Shown here in pieces: positions 33,986 through 43,828 of a stretch of DNA of 64,000 nucleotides; within the stretch, counting starts at the first letter, position 1, and the number at the start of each line of letters is the position of its first letter. A program made the translations under genes and the position numbers. Source of the DNA: JBBQWT01 sp038210375 (GTDB lineage Bacteria > Acidobacteriota > Terriglobia > Terriglobales > Acidobacteriaceae); the NCBI GenBank assembly GCA_038210375.1, contig JBBQWT010000008.1, positions 58,367-122,366 on the forward strand, in the 5' to 3' direction. The notes below the pieces were generated by a model. That model did no database searches, had not been told where the DNA came from, and worked only from the letters and a program-made list of their open reading frames with translations.

Positions 33986-34942
33986 GTGAACCCGATCAGC
34001 GACACCCACCCTGCTGAAGCTAAGCTTCTGGACGCTATCATCGTCGGAGCTGGTCCGGCGGGCCTGAGCGCCGCACTTATCCTGGGACGCTGCCGGCGCA
34101 ACGTCATGGTCTTCGACACCGGCGTACACCGCAACGCGGCCAGCCACGCCATGCACGGATATCTCAGCCGCGACGGCATCGGTCCCCTGGAATTGCTGCG
34201 GATCGCCCGCGAACAGATGCATCCCTATGACTCCGTACAATTTGTAAAAGCCGCGGTGGTGGATGCCCGCGTAATTCCCGAGGGCTTTGAAGTGACCGCA
34301 CAAGACGGCCGCAAGTTTGCGTGCCGCAAACTGTTGCTGGCCACCGGGGTGAAAGACGATCTTCCTCCCATCGATCACATCACCGACTATTACGGGCGCA
34401 GCATCTTCCACTGCCCTTATTGCGATGGGTGGGAGATGCGCGACAAGCCCCTGGCCATCTACGGACAGGGCGAGCATGGTACGGGACTGGCGCTGGAACT
34501 CACCGCATGGAGCCGGGACCTGGTTTTGTGTACCGATGGCGAAGGCACCCTGAGCGAAAAAGAACTGGCCCGCCTGAAAGTACATGCCGTGGAAGTCCGC
34601 CAGCAAAAGATTGCGGGACTTGAGGGCGAAGGCGGCAGCCTGAAAAAAATTAACTTCGTCGATGGCAGCAGCGTGGCGCGTTCGGGAATGTTTTTCAGCA
34701 CGGGTGAAAAACAGCACTCCGATCTGGCACACCGCCTGGGCTGCGTCTTCTGCGATAAAGGCACGGTCGAAACCGGACAGTATCAGGCCACCAACGTGCC
34801 CAACCTTTTTGTGGCCGGAGACGCCTGCAAGGCAGTCCAGTTGGTGATCATCGCGGCCTCGGAAGGCGCCCAGGCAGGCTTCGCCATCAACACCTGCTTG
34901 CTGAAAGAAGACCTGGCAGCGGCGGAGAGAAAATCAGGGTAG
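33986..34942 (+). CDS. Thioredoxin-reductase-like NAD(P)/FAD oxidoreductase
   Basis: 318 residues from GTG 33986. FAD-binding AIIVGAGPAGLSAALILGR at residues 17-35, the redox-active motif HCPYCDGWE (CxxC) near 145, a degenerate second nucleotide-binding segment AIYGQGEHGTGLALEL, and the C-terminal FAD motif NLFVAGDACKAVQLV match low-molecular-weight thioredoxin reductases. The second GxGxxG is modified (GQGEHG), so nicotinamide preference is unclear. The natural partner (thioredoxin or another thiol protein) is not encoded nearby. Confidence 0.87.
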   Translation: MNPISDTHPAEAKLLDAIIVGAGPAGLSAALILGRCRRNVMVFDTGVHRNAASHAMHGYLSRDGIGPLELLRIAREQMHPYDSVQFVKAAVVDARVIPEGFEVTAQDGRKFACRKLLLATGVKDDLPPIDHITDYYGRSIFHCPYCDGWEMRDKPLAIYGQGEHGTGLALELTAWSRDLVLCTDGEGTLSEKELARLKVHAVEVRQQKIAGLEGEGGSLKKINFVDGSSVARSGMFFSTGEKQHSDLAHRLGCVFCDKGTVETGQYQATNVPNLFVAGDACKAVQLVIIAASEGAQAGFAINTCLLKEDLAAAERKSG

Positions 34943-34976
34943 GGCCCCAGCTTCCCCGCTCTGACGAACACTCACT

Positions 34977-35048
34977 CGGTTGTCATTCTGACGACCCCCG
35001 GCCTTACCGGGGTGAGGAAGAACCCCTACTGTTCAACTAATCTTTCCC
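34977..35048. repeat. Intergenic repeat family A, copy 1
   Basis: GTTGTCATTCTGACG, then CCCCCGG...CCGGGG and GTGAGGAAGAACCCCT. Copies are seen again at 38013-38092 and, inverted, at 48287-48346. The CCCCGG/CCGGGG arms can pair. Confidence 0.7.
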
Positions 35049-35161
35049 TCTGGCGGGGTTACCTTCGCACCCACCAAATGCAAAAGAAGATCTTCGCGAA
35101 AAACCCACTGGGGTCTTTGAACTCCCTACAATTGCGTTCGTCACCATGCGCGGCTGCTACT

Positions 35162-36937
35162 TCATCGCGCTTCCGCGATATACACACCGAACGCCGGCAG
35201 GCTCACATTGCCGAGGTCTCCGCTATCCCCCGCCTTGGCAAACGAGCTCAATAACACCGTGGCACCGGCTGCGGAAATTCCCTTCGGCTTCAGATCAAAG
35301 CTGACCTTTTGCGGCTCCGCTGTGAAATTCATGGCCACCACCACCGCTTTGCCGTCGCTGCTGTGGCGCAGAAATGACAGCACGTTGTTATCGCTCTCGT
35401 TCAGCAAGGTGAAATCGCCGTCCCGCAGCGCCGCATTCTCCCGTCGCAACCTGATCAACTGCTTATAAAAATTCAAAATGGAGTTGGGGTCTTTCGCCTC
35501 CGCCGCGGCATTGACTTGCTTGTAGTTAGGCGCGACCGGCAGCCAGGTGCGGGCGCCCATGCTGAAGCCTGCGTTCTTTCCCGCATTCCACTGCATGGGG
35601 GTGCGCTCCCCGTCGCGTCCCTTTTCTTTGGGCCAGCCGGTGCGTCCGATGGGATCCTTCACGTCCTCGCGGCGCTTGGGGTCGGTGTTCTGCATCCCTA
35701 ATTCCTGTCCCTGGAACATCAGCGCGGTGTCATGTGGGGCCAGCAGCATGGTGGCGATAATGCGCGCGATCTGATCGTTGTGGCTGCCGTCGCCGTAGCG
35801 GTCCCAGCTGCGGCGGTTGTCGTGGTTGTCGAAGACGAACAACGGCATATTGCCGTTCAACTGGGTCTCAGCGTCGTTGATCTTCTGGCGGAATTCGGGC
35901 ACCGAAAGCTTGTTGATGAAGCCCACTTGGGTATCCATGGGAAGCTGCAGCTCGTCGTCGTTGGCGCCATACATTTTGGCCAGCTCCTGCACGTTGGGCA
36001 GGTATGTCTCGCCGATCAGCACCCGTCCCGGATATTCGTTGATCACCGCGCGCAACTCGCGCAGCACGTCGTGCACCTCCGGCAACTGGTCAGTGTATTT
36101 GTGCTCGATGTTAGGGTCGCCGAACTCGTTGGTGCCCGGCTTCACCGGGTCATCGTGCAGGTTGGGGTCTTCAAAGAGGGTGGTGATGGCGTCGAGGCGG
36201 AAGCCGGCTACGCCACGGTCCATCCAGAACCGCGCCACATCGTACATGGCTTTACGCACTTTGGGATTCGACCAGTTGAGGTCGGGCTGCTCCTTGTAAA
36301 ACATGTGGTAATAAAACTGTTTGGTCCTGGGATCCCACTCCCACGCGGAGTGGGCAAAGACCGACTGCCAGTTATTGGGCGGCTGCGTGCCATCCGGGCC
36401 TTTGCCGTTGTGCCACATATACCAGTCGCGCTTGGGATTGGTGCGCGATGACTTTGATTCGATGAACCACTTGTGCTTGTCCGACGTGTGGTTGAGGACA
36501 AGATCCATAATGATGCGGATATTGCGTTGCTTAGCCTGTGCCACCAGGCGGTCGAAATCGGCCAGGGTCCCGTATTCAGGGGCAATATTCACGTAGTCGG
36601 AGATGTCGTATCCGAAATCGACTTGCGGCGACGGGTACGCGGGCGAGATCCAGATGGCATCGACGCCCAGCTCCTGAAGGTAATCAAGGTGTTTAGTAAT
36701 GCCGTTGAGATCTCCAAAGCCACGTCCCCGAGTGTCGCCAAAACTTCGCGGATAAATCTCGTAGATCACCGCATGCTTCCACCAGTCGTTGGGGTCGCCG
36801 GTGGCTTGAGAATTGCGACCCGCGCGGGGCTGGTGCGTGGCCCCGGAGGTATGCCGGGCAGCGGGACTGGCACTCTGCGCGAAGGCGGTGCCGACCAGGA
36901 GGGCGGAACAAATCAAGGTGAAGAGAAAACGTTTCAT
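35162..36937 (-). CDS. Exported alpha-glucosidase, GH13 family
   Basis: 591 residues with a signal peptide (MKRFLFTLICSALLVGTAFA). GGAGG lies five to six bases before the ATG. The catalytic (beta/alpha)8 barrel shows WKHAVIYEIYPRSFGD, DLVLNHTSDKHKWF, the nucleophile Asp in GFRLDAITT, the acid/base Glu in RVLIGETYLP and the transition-state Asp in FDNHDNRR. This is the oligo-1,6-glucosidase/alpha-glucosidase type of GH13, which hydrolyses alpha-linked gluco-oligosaccharides; export points to work in the periplasm or outside. The C-terminal beta domain is present. No sugar transporter is adjacent. Confidence 0.92.
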   Translation of the reverse strand: MKRFLFTLICSALLVGTAFAQSASPAARHTSGATHQPRAGRNSQATGDPNDWWKHAVIYEIYPRSFGDTRGRGFGDLNGITKHLDYLQELGVDAIWISPAYPSPQVDFGYDISDYVNIAPEYGTLADFDRLVAQAKQRNIRIIMDLVLNHTSDKHKWFIESKSSRTNPKRDWYMWHNGKGPDGTQPPNNWQSVFAHSAWEWDPRTKQFYYHMFYKEQPDLNWSNPKVRKAMYDVARFWMDRGVAGFRLDAITTLFEDPNLHDDPVKPGTNEFGDPNIEHKYTDQLPEVHDVLRELRAVINEYPGRVLIGETYLPNVQELAKMYGANDDELQLPMDTQVGFINKLSVPEFRQKINDAETQLNGNMPLFVFDNHDNRRSWDRYGDGSHNDQIARIIATMLLAPHDTALMFQGQELGMQNTDPKRREDVKDPIGRTGWPKEKGRDGERTPMQWNAGKNAGFSMGARTWLPVAPNYKQVNAAAEAKDPNSILNFYKQLIRLRRENAALRDGDFTLLNESDNNVLSFLRHSSDGKAVVVAMNFTAEPQKVSFDLKPKGISAAGATVLLSSFAKAGDSGDLGNVSLPAFGVYIAEAR

Positions 36938-37099
36938 ATTTACCTCCGGAGATTTCGGTCTCGAGGGACGACGGATCGGATAAGAAAGTAGCTTAGTCCC
37001 CCCTTTTGTACCACTGATTATGGCGCACGCAAAATTGGCGATTGCCTGACACAGGGCTTTTAAGGTGATTCCCCGCCCGATTTCCGCTAGACTTGAATC

Positions 37100-37939
37100 A
37101 TGGCTCGACCTTGCACCCGTTCAGGCCGTTACTTGAGATTCGCAGCAGTATGCATGACCGCCTCCGGCTTGCTGACCTGCGCCCAGGCGCAGAGAACCGC
37201 CTTCGGTGCGGCAGCGCCGGCGGTCAGCGGCGCCAGCCGAACGACTACCTCACCAATGCAGGGCACCCAAGGCGGCCAGTTTAACGGAAACATGCGCGGC
37301 TGTTGCAGTTCGCAGTTGCCGGCGGGACGCTATTTTGACGGCTCAGCTACAAACGGATCTGGTTTTAATGGAGAAAGTTTCGGCGGAGGTTTGAGCGGAA
37401 GCTATCGCAACCGCAGGGTGGGGGTCGAATTCCACGGCGATTTTCGCTCGCACTACCGCAACTCCAACCTGGTGTATGTTCCTTTGTACTACCCGGTCTA
37501 TCCCCTTGCGGGATACTCGACCGAAAACGTCTCCAGTTCGAATGTTTCGGCCAACGATTATTCCGAACCGGTCACTCCATCAGCGCACCAGCCCGATCCA
37601 TCGTGGACCGAGGGTGAAGCTATCATGCGTGACCGCAGGGCAGAAGCGAATCGCGCACCCTCCATCGACCGCACTGCAAGTCAAAGCGCCAATCGGGCGG
37701 CGGTTCCCGACGCAGCCAAGCCTATAGAGAACGAACCCCGCACAACACTGGTTTTTAAAGACCACCGGCCCCGCGTGACTGTGGGGAGTTACGCCATAGT
37801 CGCCGGCACCCTGCTCGACCTGAGCCCCACCCACCGCCGCAAGATCGCCCTTGCCGACCTCGATCTGCAGGAGACGGCGCGCGTCAACGAGCAGGATGGC
37901 GTTGATTTCCGCGTGCCCGCCGCGCCGGCGCAGAAATAA
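37100..37939 (+). CDS. Secreted protein, unknown function
   Basis: 279 residues. A signal peptide is likely (FAAVCMTASGLLTCAQA, cleavage near residue 33). A low-complexity Gly/Ser/Asn-rich stretch (45-110) is followed by VYVPLYYPVYPLAGYS, a disordered segment, and a conserved-looking C-terminal module (about 215-272): TTLVFKDHRPRVTVGSYAIV, then RRKIALADLDLQET and GVDFRVP. From memory this terminal module recurs in exported proteins of Acidobacteriota. No enzymatic motif is visible. It is not linked to neighbours in an operon. Confidence 0.7.
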   Translation: MARPCTRSGRYLRFAAVCMTASGLLTCAQAQRTAFGAAAPAVSGASRTTTSPMQGTQGGQFNGNMRGCCSSQLPAGRYFDGSATNGSGFNGESFGGGLSGSYRNRRVGVEFHGDFRSHYRNSNLVYVPLYYPVYPLAGYSTENVSSSNVSANDYSEPVTPSAHQPDPSWTEGEAIMRDRRAEANRAPSIDRTASQSANRAAVPDAAKPIENEPRTTLVFKDHRPRVTVGSYAIVAGTLLDLSPTHRRKIALADLDLQETARVNEQDGVDFRVPAAPAQK

Positions 37940-38012
37940 TTCCACGGTTTAGCGCCCAACCGTGGTCATCCTGACGAACCCCGAAGCACAACCCCAAAAT
38001 ACATCCTCTCAG

Positions 38013-38092
38013 TTGTCGTTCTGACGCCCCCAGTTTTACCGGGGTGAGGAAGAACCCCTGCGGTTCAGCTAATTTTTCCTTGAATGAAGCCC
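38013..38092. repeat. Intergenic repeat family A, copy 2
   Basis: GTTGTCGTTCTGACG, CCCCCAGTTTTACCGGGGTG and AGGAAGAACCCCTGCGGTTC align base by base with the copy at 34977-35048. It lies in the 289-base gap between two secreted-protein genes. Confidence 0.7.
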
Positions 38093-38228
38093 GTCCCGAC
38101 ACCCAACGCAAGAGAAAACGTGAGGCCCTTCACTCACCATTTCTTTTTGCAACTTATTAAGATTTGGTTTCCCATCTTTGCCTGTTTCGAACTAATCACT
38201 TACAATTTTTTGTGAGGTGAGTAAGCAA

Positions 38229-39248
38229 ATGCAGAAATGGTTCATCACTCTATCAGTACTTCTCGCTCTTTATGCAGTTCAACCGGCCGGCGCTCAGCAG
38301 ATCGAGAAAGGCGTCACCGTTCAACATGGATGGTTTAATAAGCGCACTCCGATCGAGCCGATTCAGGTCAAGAATACGCACGGCGACCAGATCAAGGGGA
38401 TGCAGCGGGTTGCGATCAGCGTCTTCAACGTGGAATTTCCCGACGACTTCGATTTGAAGGTACAAAGTAGCGGAACTATAGGCAATTCGAGTTCGGCCGG
38501 CGGAATCTTCAGCCGAACCAGATCGGCGGAACTGCGTACCAACCTGGTCGGAATAGATCTCGCCACCCGTCAGCGCATCGCAGATGCAGCCTATGCGGAC
38601 TTCGTCAGTGAGTTGAAAGCTGCCGGATTTGATGTAGTCGATCAAAATGCGCTGGTGGCGGCGGCTCCCGAGATTTCAACCTGGGAGAGCTTACCCAGCG
38701 GAACCCACGGTCGTTTCGGCACCTATGTCGCGCCGACCGGCATGTCAGTTCACCTGATGCCCGGGGATACCGCGGCCAAGCGCGCAACCTCCGGAATGTT
38801 CGGCCAGGCGAACCTGATTATGAGTCTGGGCGCTACCCAAGCCTACAAACGTTCGGCATATGTCGCCCGCGATGCCAATACTCATGTACTCGCGGTCTCG
38901 ATGGTCGTTGACTATGCGGTGTACAGCTCATCGGGCGATCGCAAGGGGTTCGGCAAACGCGTATCCCAGGGCTACGAAAAAGGTGCGACGGTCGCCGCCG
39001 GGACTTTGGTTAACCCGGCCACGATTGTCCGCGTCTGGAATACGCACTCAGGGGGCTTTCCGACGCTGCTGACTCTTCAGCAACCGGTGATTTCGGATGT
39101 GGATATCGGTCCCGACACTGGCATCCCCGGCCATTGGACCATCACCACCACTCCCGAATTGTTCACCCCGCCGGCCACCGACGTCATCCAGCGCGCCAAT
39201 GGAGCAATGGTAGCAACCTTGGCAGCCGGGCGGTCACCGGATAAATAA
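38229..39248 (+). CDS. Secreted protein, unknown function
   Basis: 339 residues from the ATG at 38229, which has a GAGGTGA ribosome-binding site nine bases upstream; the GTG at 38217 would lie inside that site. The N-terminus MQKWFITLSVLLALYAVQPAGA is a signal peptide with cleavage before QQIEKG. The mature chain is of mixed strand/helix type with long segments such as SGTHGRFGTYVAPTG and NLIMSLGATQAYKRSAYVAR; no known motif is recognised. It is a monocistronic gene. Exported location is the only supported statement on function. Confidence 0.75.
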   Translation: MQKWFITLSVLLALYAVQPAGAQQIEKGVTVQHGWFNKRTPIEPIQVKNTHGDQIKGMQRVAISVFNVEFPDDFDLKVQSSGTIGNSSSAGGIFSRTRSAELRTNLVGIDLATRQRIADAAYADFVSELKAAGFDVVDQNALVAAAPEISTWESLPSGTHGRFGTYVAPTGMSVHLMPGDTAAKRATSGMFGQANLIMSLGATQAYKRSAYVARDANTHVLAVSMVVDYAVYSSSGDRKGFGKRVSQGYEKGATVAAGTLVNPATIVRVWNTHSGGFPTLLTLQQPVISDVDIGPDTGIPGHWTITTTPELFTPPATDVIQRANGAMVATLAAGRSPDK

Positions 39249-39478
39249 GAGAGGTGGCGAGCTCGTCGTCCCTTCACTTAAAACAACAGGCAAGAGATCA
39301 CTCCCCGAATACACATTCATAGGGTGATCGCTTGCCTGAATTTTTTGTGCAACTTCTGGGATCCGGTTTCAGGATTTTCGTAATCGGAAGGAAGCGATAA
39401 CGGTTAACCACTTCCCGCCAACTTCCATCGGAGGGAAAGTGTAAGAATACAACCGGCGACTGGTAAGATGATCCGGCT

Positions 39479-40212
39479 ATGACCGACGCACTCCTCGTTA
39501 CGGTCGAGTCTGAGATTCGGGGCTTTCTTAGAGCCTCGTACCCGGACATGGTAGTTCGAGCTGAATATTGGGCACCCGACCCCTGCCGTATCGCGCTCTA
39601 TTTCATTGACGAGAAGTTCAAAGGACTGTACCCCCTCAGCGATATCACAACCTGGTAAGCCTGATTCCGGGCGACTACTACCGTGCGAACCTCGCGGATT
39701 GCTTTTGGTTTGAGCTAACTCCTGGCGAACGGCCTGAGGAACTTGTTTTTTTCGACGAAGGCCTCGTCGCAGCAATCGCGCCAGACGTCTTGCGTTCCCT
39801 CCAAGAGAACGGCTTCTTCGAGGCTCTGGATGATTCCCTTTGCCCCGTCGACACTAACCCGCAGGTGCAACTCTGCGCAGGAGATTTCCGACTTGCGAAA
39901 CAGGCGCTACACGCTTGCAGGTTCGAAGAGTCGGAGTGGTCTGATGTTTTTCATGTCTTGATGAAACAGGGGGCGTTTTGCGACTGCGAAATCCTTTACA
40001 ACGCTACAGAGGAGAGCCGGTTGAAAGCCCGATACTGGAAAAGCGAATACGGGCGAAGGTGCCATGAACGGCACAAGTAAACTGTCGAGGAACTGTGGCG
40101 CCACGACTGGTCTTTCGCGACAAAGCTGATTACGCCACGCAACACGATTCGGTCGCTGCAACAAGGGGGCCATATCGCATTCTTTGATGAACTGATCGAA
40201 TCTTCTTACTGA
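39479..40212 (+). pseudogene. Frameshifted DUF2695-type gene
   Basis: The first part (39479-39658, MTDALLVTVESEIRGFL...) reads normally to LYFIDEKFKGLYPLS and then meets a stop. From about 39640 another frame continues as YHNLVSLIPGDYYRANLADC and runs to 40080, with DVFHVLMKQGAFCDCEILYN near the end, the DUF2695 signature. Joining the two frames near 39635-39640 restores one continuous protein of about 200 residues. After the TAA at 40078-40080 the same frame stays open to 40212 (TVEELWRHDWSFATKL...), which may be a further inactivated part. Both halves are otherwise intact, so decay is recent, unless the shift is a sequencing error. Confidence 0.7.
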
Positions 40213-40218
40213 AGAATT

Positions 40219-40295
40219 TGGTCGGGGCGACAGGATTCGAACCTGTGACCCCCTGCGCCCAAGGCAGGTGCGCTACCAGGCTGCGCTACGCCCCG
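40219..40295 (-). tRNA. tRNA-Pro (TGG)
   Basis: Minus-strand cloverleaf: acceptor CGGGGCG/CGCCCCG, anticodon stem CCTGC/GCAGG with loop CTTGGGC (anticodon TGG), T-arm with TTCGAAT, discriminator A and encoded CCA; 77 bases. Confidence 0.97.
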
Positions 40296-40401
40296 ACTGG
40301 CGTAAATACCGCATAAACTACTCTACAACATGTCGGCCAATGGCATAATGATCGCGCCTCGGATGGCAGTCTAGTCGTTCCGGTAAAATGCTAGCTTCCT
40401 C

Positions 40402-41640
40402 ATGGCTACCGCACCCAAGCCCAACCTTCGCGCCGTTCTGAAGCAGGCGCCCTTCCGCAAGCTCTGGCTGGCGCAGTTTGTCAGCATTTTCGGCGATTTC
40501 CTCGCGCTGTTTGGCGTGATCAGCCTGATCACCTTCCGCTGGCACGGCACCGTGGTGCAGGTCACTTACATCACCATTGCCTACATGCTGCCCCTGGCTT
40601 TTATCGGGCCGATCGCCGGAGTTTTTGTGGACCGTTGGAACGTCCGCCGAGTGATGATCACCAGCGACCTGTTGCGTGCCGGACTGGCGCTGCTGCTGGT
40701 GTTTGTCACCGATGTCCGGGAGATATGCATCATTTTCCTCGTGCTCAGCACGGTTTCAAGTTTTTTTGGGCCCGCCCAGTCGGTGACCCTGCGTACCCTG
40801 GTCAAGTCAGAGGATTTGCTTGCCGCCAACGCCCTGATGTCCCAGGCTTTTTATACCGTGCGGTTGTTTTCCCCGGCAGCTGCAGGAGCGCTGGTGGCCT
40901 GGCTCACCGAAAAATCCTGCTTCTACCTGGATACCGCCACGTTCGTGTTTTCCGCGCTGATGATTTCAACCCTGGTGATTGTGCGGCCGCGCGCCGAACC
41001 CGCCGGAGAGAAAAACGTGAAGTCGCTGTTGGCGGATTTCACCGCGGGAAACCGGTTCATCTTCACCCATCCGTCACTCGCTTTTGTCATGCTGGCGATG
41101 ATGTCGGCGATGTTTGTCATGAGCTGCTTCAGCCCGCTGATCTCCATCTACGTCCGCGACTTCCTGAAGGCGGGATCATTCATGTTCGGCATCGTGAGCG
41201 CCATGGTGGGGGTGGGCCTGATCACGGGGACGCAGTTGGTCACCCGCCTGGCGCATAACCGGCCCAAGAAATACGTGGTGCTGATGGGGTTGCTGGGCCT
41301 GGCGGTGGGGGTCGCCTTCCTGGGATTCTTCCGCAGCGTGCCCATGGCCGCGGCCAGCACCTTCGGCATGGGATTTGGCATCGCCTTCGTGCTGGTGCCG
41401 GCGCAGACCCTCATGCAGCAAGAGACCCCGCACGCCATGATCGGGCGCGTCAGCAGCAGCTTCATGTCGGTGATCGCATTTGCCCAGGTGGCCGGACTCG
41501 CCATCTCGGGCTTTCTTGCCCAATACCTGGGCATGATTAATTTATTCAAGCTCAGCACCCTGGCTTTGCTGATCATCTCCGCCGCCGGATACCTCAGGGT
41601 GCGCGGTCAGGCTACGGTTGCGCCGGCGCCGCAACTTTGA
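40402..41640 (+). CDS. MFS transporter (MFS_3, exporter type)
   Basis: 412 residues with about 12 hydrophobic helices. The start FRKLWLAQFVSIFGDFLALFG and the loop GVFVDRWNVRRVMITSDLLRAG (the DRxxRR-type motif A between helices 2 and 3) are typical of the enterobactin-exporter-like branch of the major facilitator superfamily. The substrate cannot be told from sequence; no drug-resistance or siderophore genes are adjacent. It lies between tRNA-Pro and recQ, alone on its strand. Confidence 0.87.
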   Translation: MATAPKPNLRAVLKQAPFRKLWLAQFVSIFGDFLALFGVISLITFRWHGTVVQVTYITIAYMLPLAFIGPIAGVFVDRWNVRRVMITSDLLRAGLALLLVFVTDVREICIIFLVLSTVSSFFGPAQSVTLRTLVKSEDLLAANALMSQAFYTVRLFSPAAAGALVAWLTEKSCFYLDTATFVFSALMISTLVIVRPRAEPAGEKNVKSLLADFTAGNRFIFTHPSLAFVMLAMMSAMFVMSCFSPLISIYVRDFLKAGSFMFGIVSAMVGVGLITGTQLVTRLAHNRPKKYVVLMGLLGLAVGVAFLGFFRSVPMAAASTFGMGFGIAFVLVPAQTLMQQETPHAMIGRVSSSFMSVIAFAQVAGLAISGFLAQYLGMINLFKLSTLALLIISAAGYLRVRGQATVAPAPQL

Positions 41641-41729
41641 TTGTGGGTATGTAGCGCTGAGCAGCACGCCTTATCGTACGATCACCACTCGTTTTCAAGC
41701 GGCCTGACAGCGTCGATCCGGCGCGTGGC

Positions 41730-43304
41730 CTATCCCTGGAACTCGGCCAGGGCCCGCAGGATTTGGGTCCCGTACCGTTCACATTTCAGCTCGCCGATTC
41801 CGGAGACCTGCAGCAGTTCGGCGCGGTTGCGCGGCTGCTTGCGCGATAGATCGTCGAGCGTAGTGTCATGCATGACGACAAAAGCCGGCAGGCTGCTTTC
41901 TTTAGCGGTCGTGTTTCGCCACTGGCGCAGGTGCTCGCGCAGCGCTGATTCTCTCGCGGAGAGAGGGGCCGGGCTTCCGGCGCGCGCTTTTTTTTGCTTT
42001 CCGCCGCGTACCGGCGCGAACTCGACCGCCCGCGCCGGGGCGCGTTTTCCAGCGGCCATCTTTTTTTCCCGGGGAATTTCCAGCCAGTCCATTTCGCAGC
42101 CGCACACGTCGCACGCGGTGCACGTCTCCCATTTCGGCGTCTCGCCGAAGTGCTTGCAGATCTGCAAGTGGCGGCAGCGGGTTGATTCCACAAAGTCGCG
42201 AATGCCGTGATAACGCTGCCATCCGCGCTGCCGTTCCGTGGGGTCGGTGACCTGCTCGATGAAGTGGGTCAGCAATCCCACGTCGCGCTTCTGCCACAGC
42301 ATCACGCAGTCGGCCGGCTCCCCGTCGCGGCCCGCGCGTCCCGCCTCCTGGTAATACTGCTCGATGGATTTAGGCATGGAGAGATGGATGACCGCCCGCA
42401 CCGACGCCTTATTGATTCCCAGGCCAAACGCCACCGTCCCCACCAGCACCGGGACTTCGCCAGACATCCAGGCTTCCTGGTTGCGGCGGCGGGTAGTGCT
42501 ATCCATCTGGCCGTGATAGCAAATGGCGGCGATGCCTTCGCCGGCGAGAAATTTTACCGTGCTTTCCACGGTGGCAATAGTGGGCGCGTAAATGATGACG
42601 TTGCTGCCTGAATATTTTCGTAGCGCGGCCAGCAGCAGCGCGGGCTGGGTTTTGGCGTCGCATTGCCTGACGATATAGCTGAGATTGCTGCGATAGAAGC
42701 TGGCGATATAGCGATCAGCGTTCTGCAGTTGCAGTTGCGCAATGATGTCGTGGCGCACTCGCTGGGTGGCGCTGGCGGTAAAAGCGGCGATGGGATGACC
42801 GGGGAAATGCTGCCGCAGGCGGCTAAGCTGGCGATATTCGGGGCGAAACTCGTGTCCCCATTCGGAAATGCAGTGGGCCTCGTCGATGGCGAAAAACGAT
42901 ACCGGCACGCGGTGCAGCCAGTCCATGGAATCGGCCCGCGACAGGCGCTCCGGTGAAAGATAGAGCAGGCGGTACGCGCCGGCTTGCGCTTTGCGCATAA
43001 TGGCGGACTGCCGTTCAGAGGGCAGCGAGCTGTTCAGCAACGCGCTGGTAATGCCCATCTGGTCGAGCTGCGCGACCTGGTCCTGCATCAGCGAGATCAA
43101 AGGCGAAACCACCACCACGGTCTTGCCCGGCAGCATGGCTGCGGGAAGCTGGTAGCAGAGGGACTTGCCGCCCCCGGTGGGCATCACCACGCAGGTATCG
43201 TGGTTCGACAGCAGGCTGCGCACAATGCTTTGCTGCAGCGGACGGAAGGATTCGTATCCCCAGTAGCGGCGCAGAGTGGCAAGCAGATCTTCGTCCGGGG
43301 ACAT
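41730..43304 (-). CDS. recQ: RecQ-family ATP-dependent DNA helicase lacking the RQC winged helix
   Basis: 524 residues. Superfamily-2 motifs are intact: motif 0 FRPLQQSIV, Walker A PTGGGKSLCYQLPA, DEAHCISEWGHEFRPEY (motif II and the RecQ aromatic loop), and motif VI YYQEAGRAGRDG. The zinc site is made of C-x6-C and CTACDVC near 375-400. Where RecQ normally has a winged helix of about 100 residues, there is only a basic linker (about 408-445). An HRDC domain (about 448-522) ends the protein. The enzyme should unwind branched or duplex DNA 3' to 5'. The shortened architecture resembles Bacillus RecQ-type short forms only in part. Confidence 0.9.
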   Translation of the reverse strand: MSPDEDLLATLRRYWGYESFRPLQQSIVRSLLSNHDTCVVMPTGGGKSLCYQLPAAMLPGKTVVVVSPLISLMQDQVAQLDQMGITSALLNSSLPSERQSAIMRKAQAGAYRLLYLSPERLSRADSMDWLHRVPVSFFAIDEAHCISEWGHEFRPEYRQLSRLRQHFPGHPIAAFTASATQRVRHDIIAQLQLQNADRYIASFYRSNLSYIVRQCDAKTQPALLLAALRKYSGSNVIIYAPTIATVESTVKFLAGEGIAAICYHGQMDSTTRRRNQEAWMSGEVPVLVGTVAFGLGINKASVRAVIHLSMPKSIEQYYQEAGRAGRDGEPADCVMLWQKRDVGLLTHFIEQVTDPTERQRGWQRYHGIRDFVESTRCRHLQICKHFGETPKWETCTACDVCGCEMDWLEIPREKKMAAGKRAPARAVEFAPVRGGKQKKARAGSPAPLSARESALREHLRQWRNTTAKESSLPAFVVMHDTTLDDLSRKQPRNRAELLQVSGIGELKCERYGTQILRALAEFQG

Positions 43305-43388
43305 AATACAAGTATATGGGGGGATGGAGTTTCGGCTGCGTCGGCAAGCGTGTCAGAACAGAACCAGTAGGATCAGGAGCATTTTGGT

Positions 43389-43540
43389 TTGCTTTTCGGT
43401 GGAAGCAGCGGCATTCAGAGCGTATACCACCCACCAGAACGCTCAGTTCAGGAGTTCTGGTTCTGAGTGGAAGCAGCGGACTTCAGTCCGCTGAACAATG
43501 AACGTTATGTTTTGGGCTTTAGCCCCGGTGGAGAGTGATT
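43389..43540. repeat. REP/BIME-like cluster
   Basis: Two GTGGAAGCAGCGG(C/A) elements (43399 and 43467, the second with the palindrome CGGACTTCAGTCCG) followed by GGGCTTTAGCCCCGGTGG at 43514-43531. The same set in the same order recurs at 47720-47870. The spacer between the first two also repeats the TTCTGGTT/CAGAAC type inverted words. Confidence 0.75.
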
Positions 43541-43828
43541 GCAGCTCACCAAAGCTCGCTTCTAATCGGATTCAGCCGCCATGACGAGAATCGAATATCG
43601 GTGTGAAAATAAAGGGCCATGCGTGTTTTTAAACCTCGGGTTTCGACGCTCTGCCCTGTAAGTAAAGATCCCCAAGGTTTTCAGGGTCCTTTGCTGTGCC
43701 AAGCACTCTCCACCGGAGCTAAAGCCCGTCCCCGAGAGGTTTTAGATGTCCCCGGGACGTTTATATGTCCCCGAAACATAAGGTTTTATTTGTCCCCCGG
43801 GACAGAGATCACGCTTTAAATGAATTGT

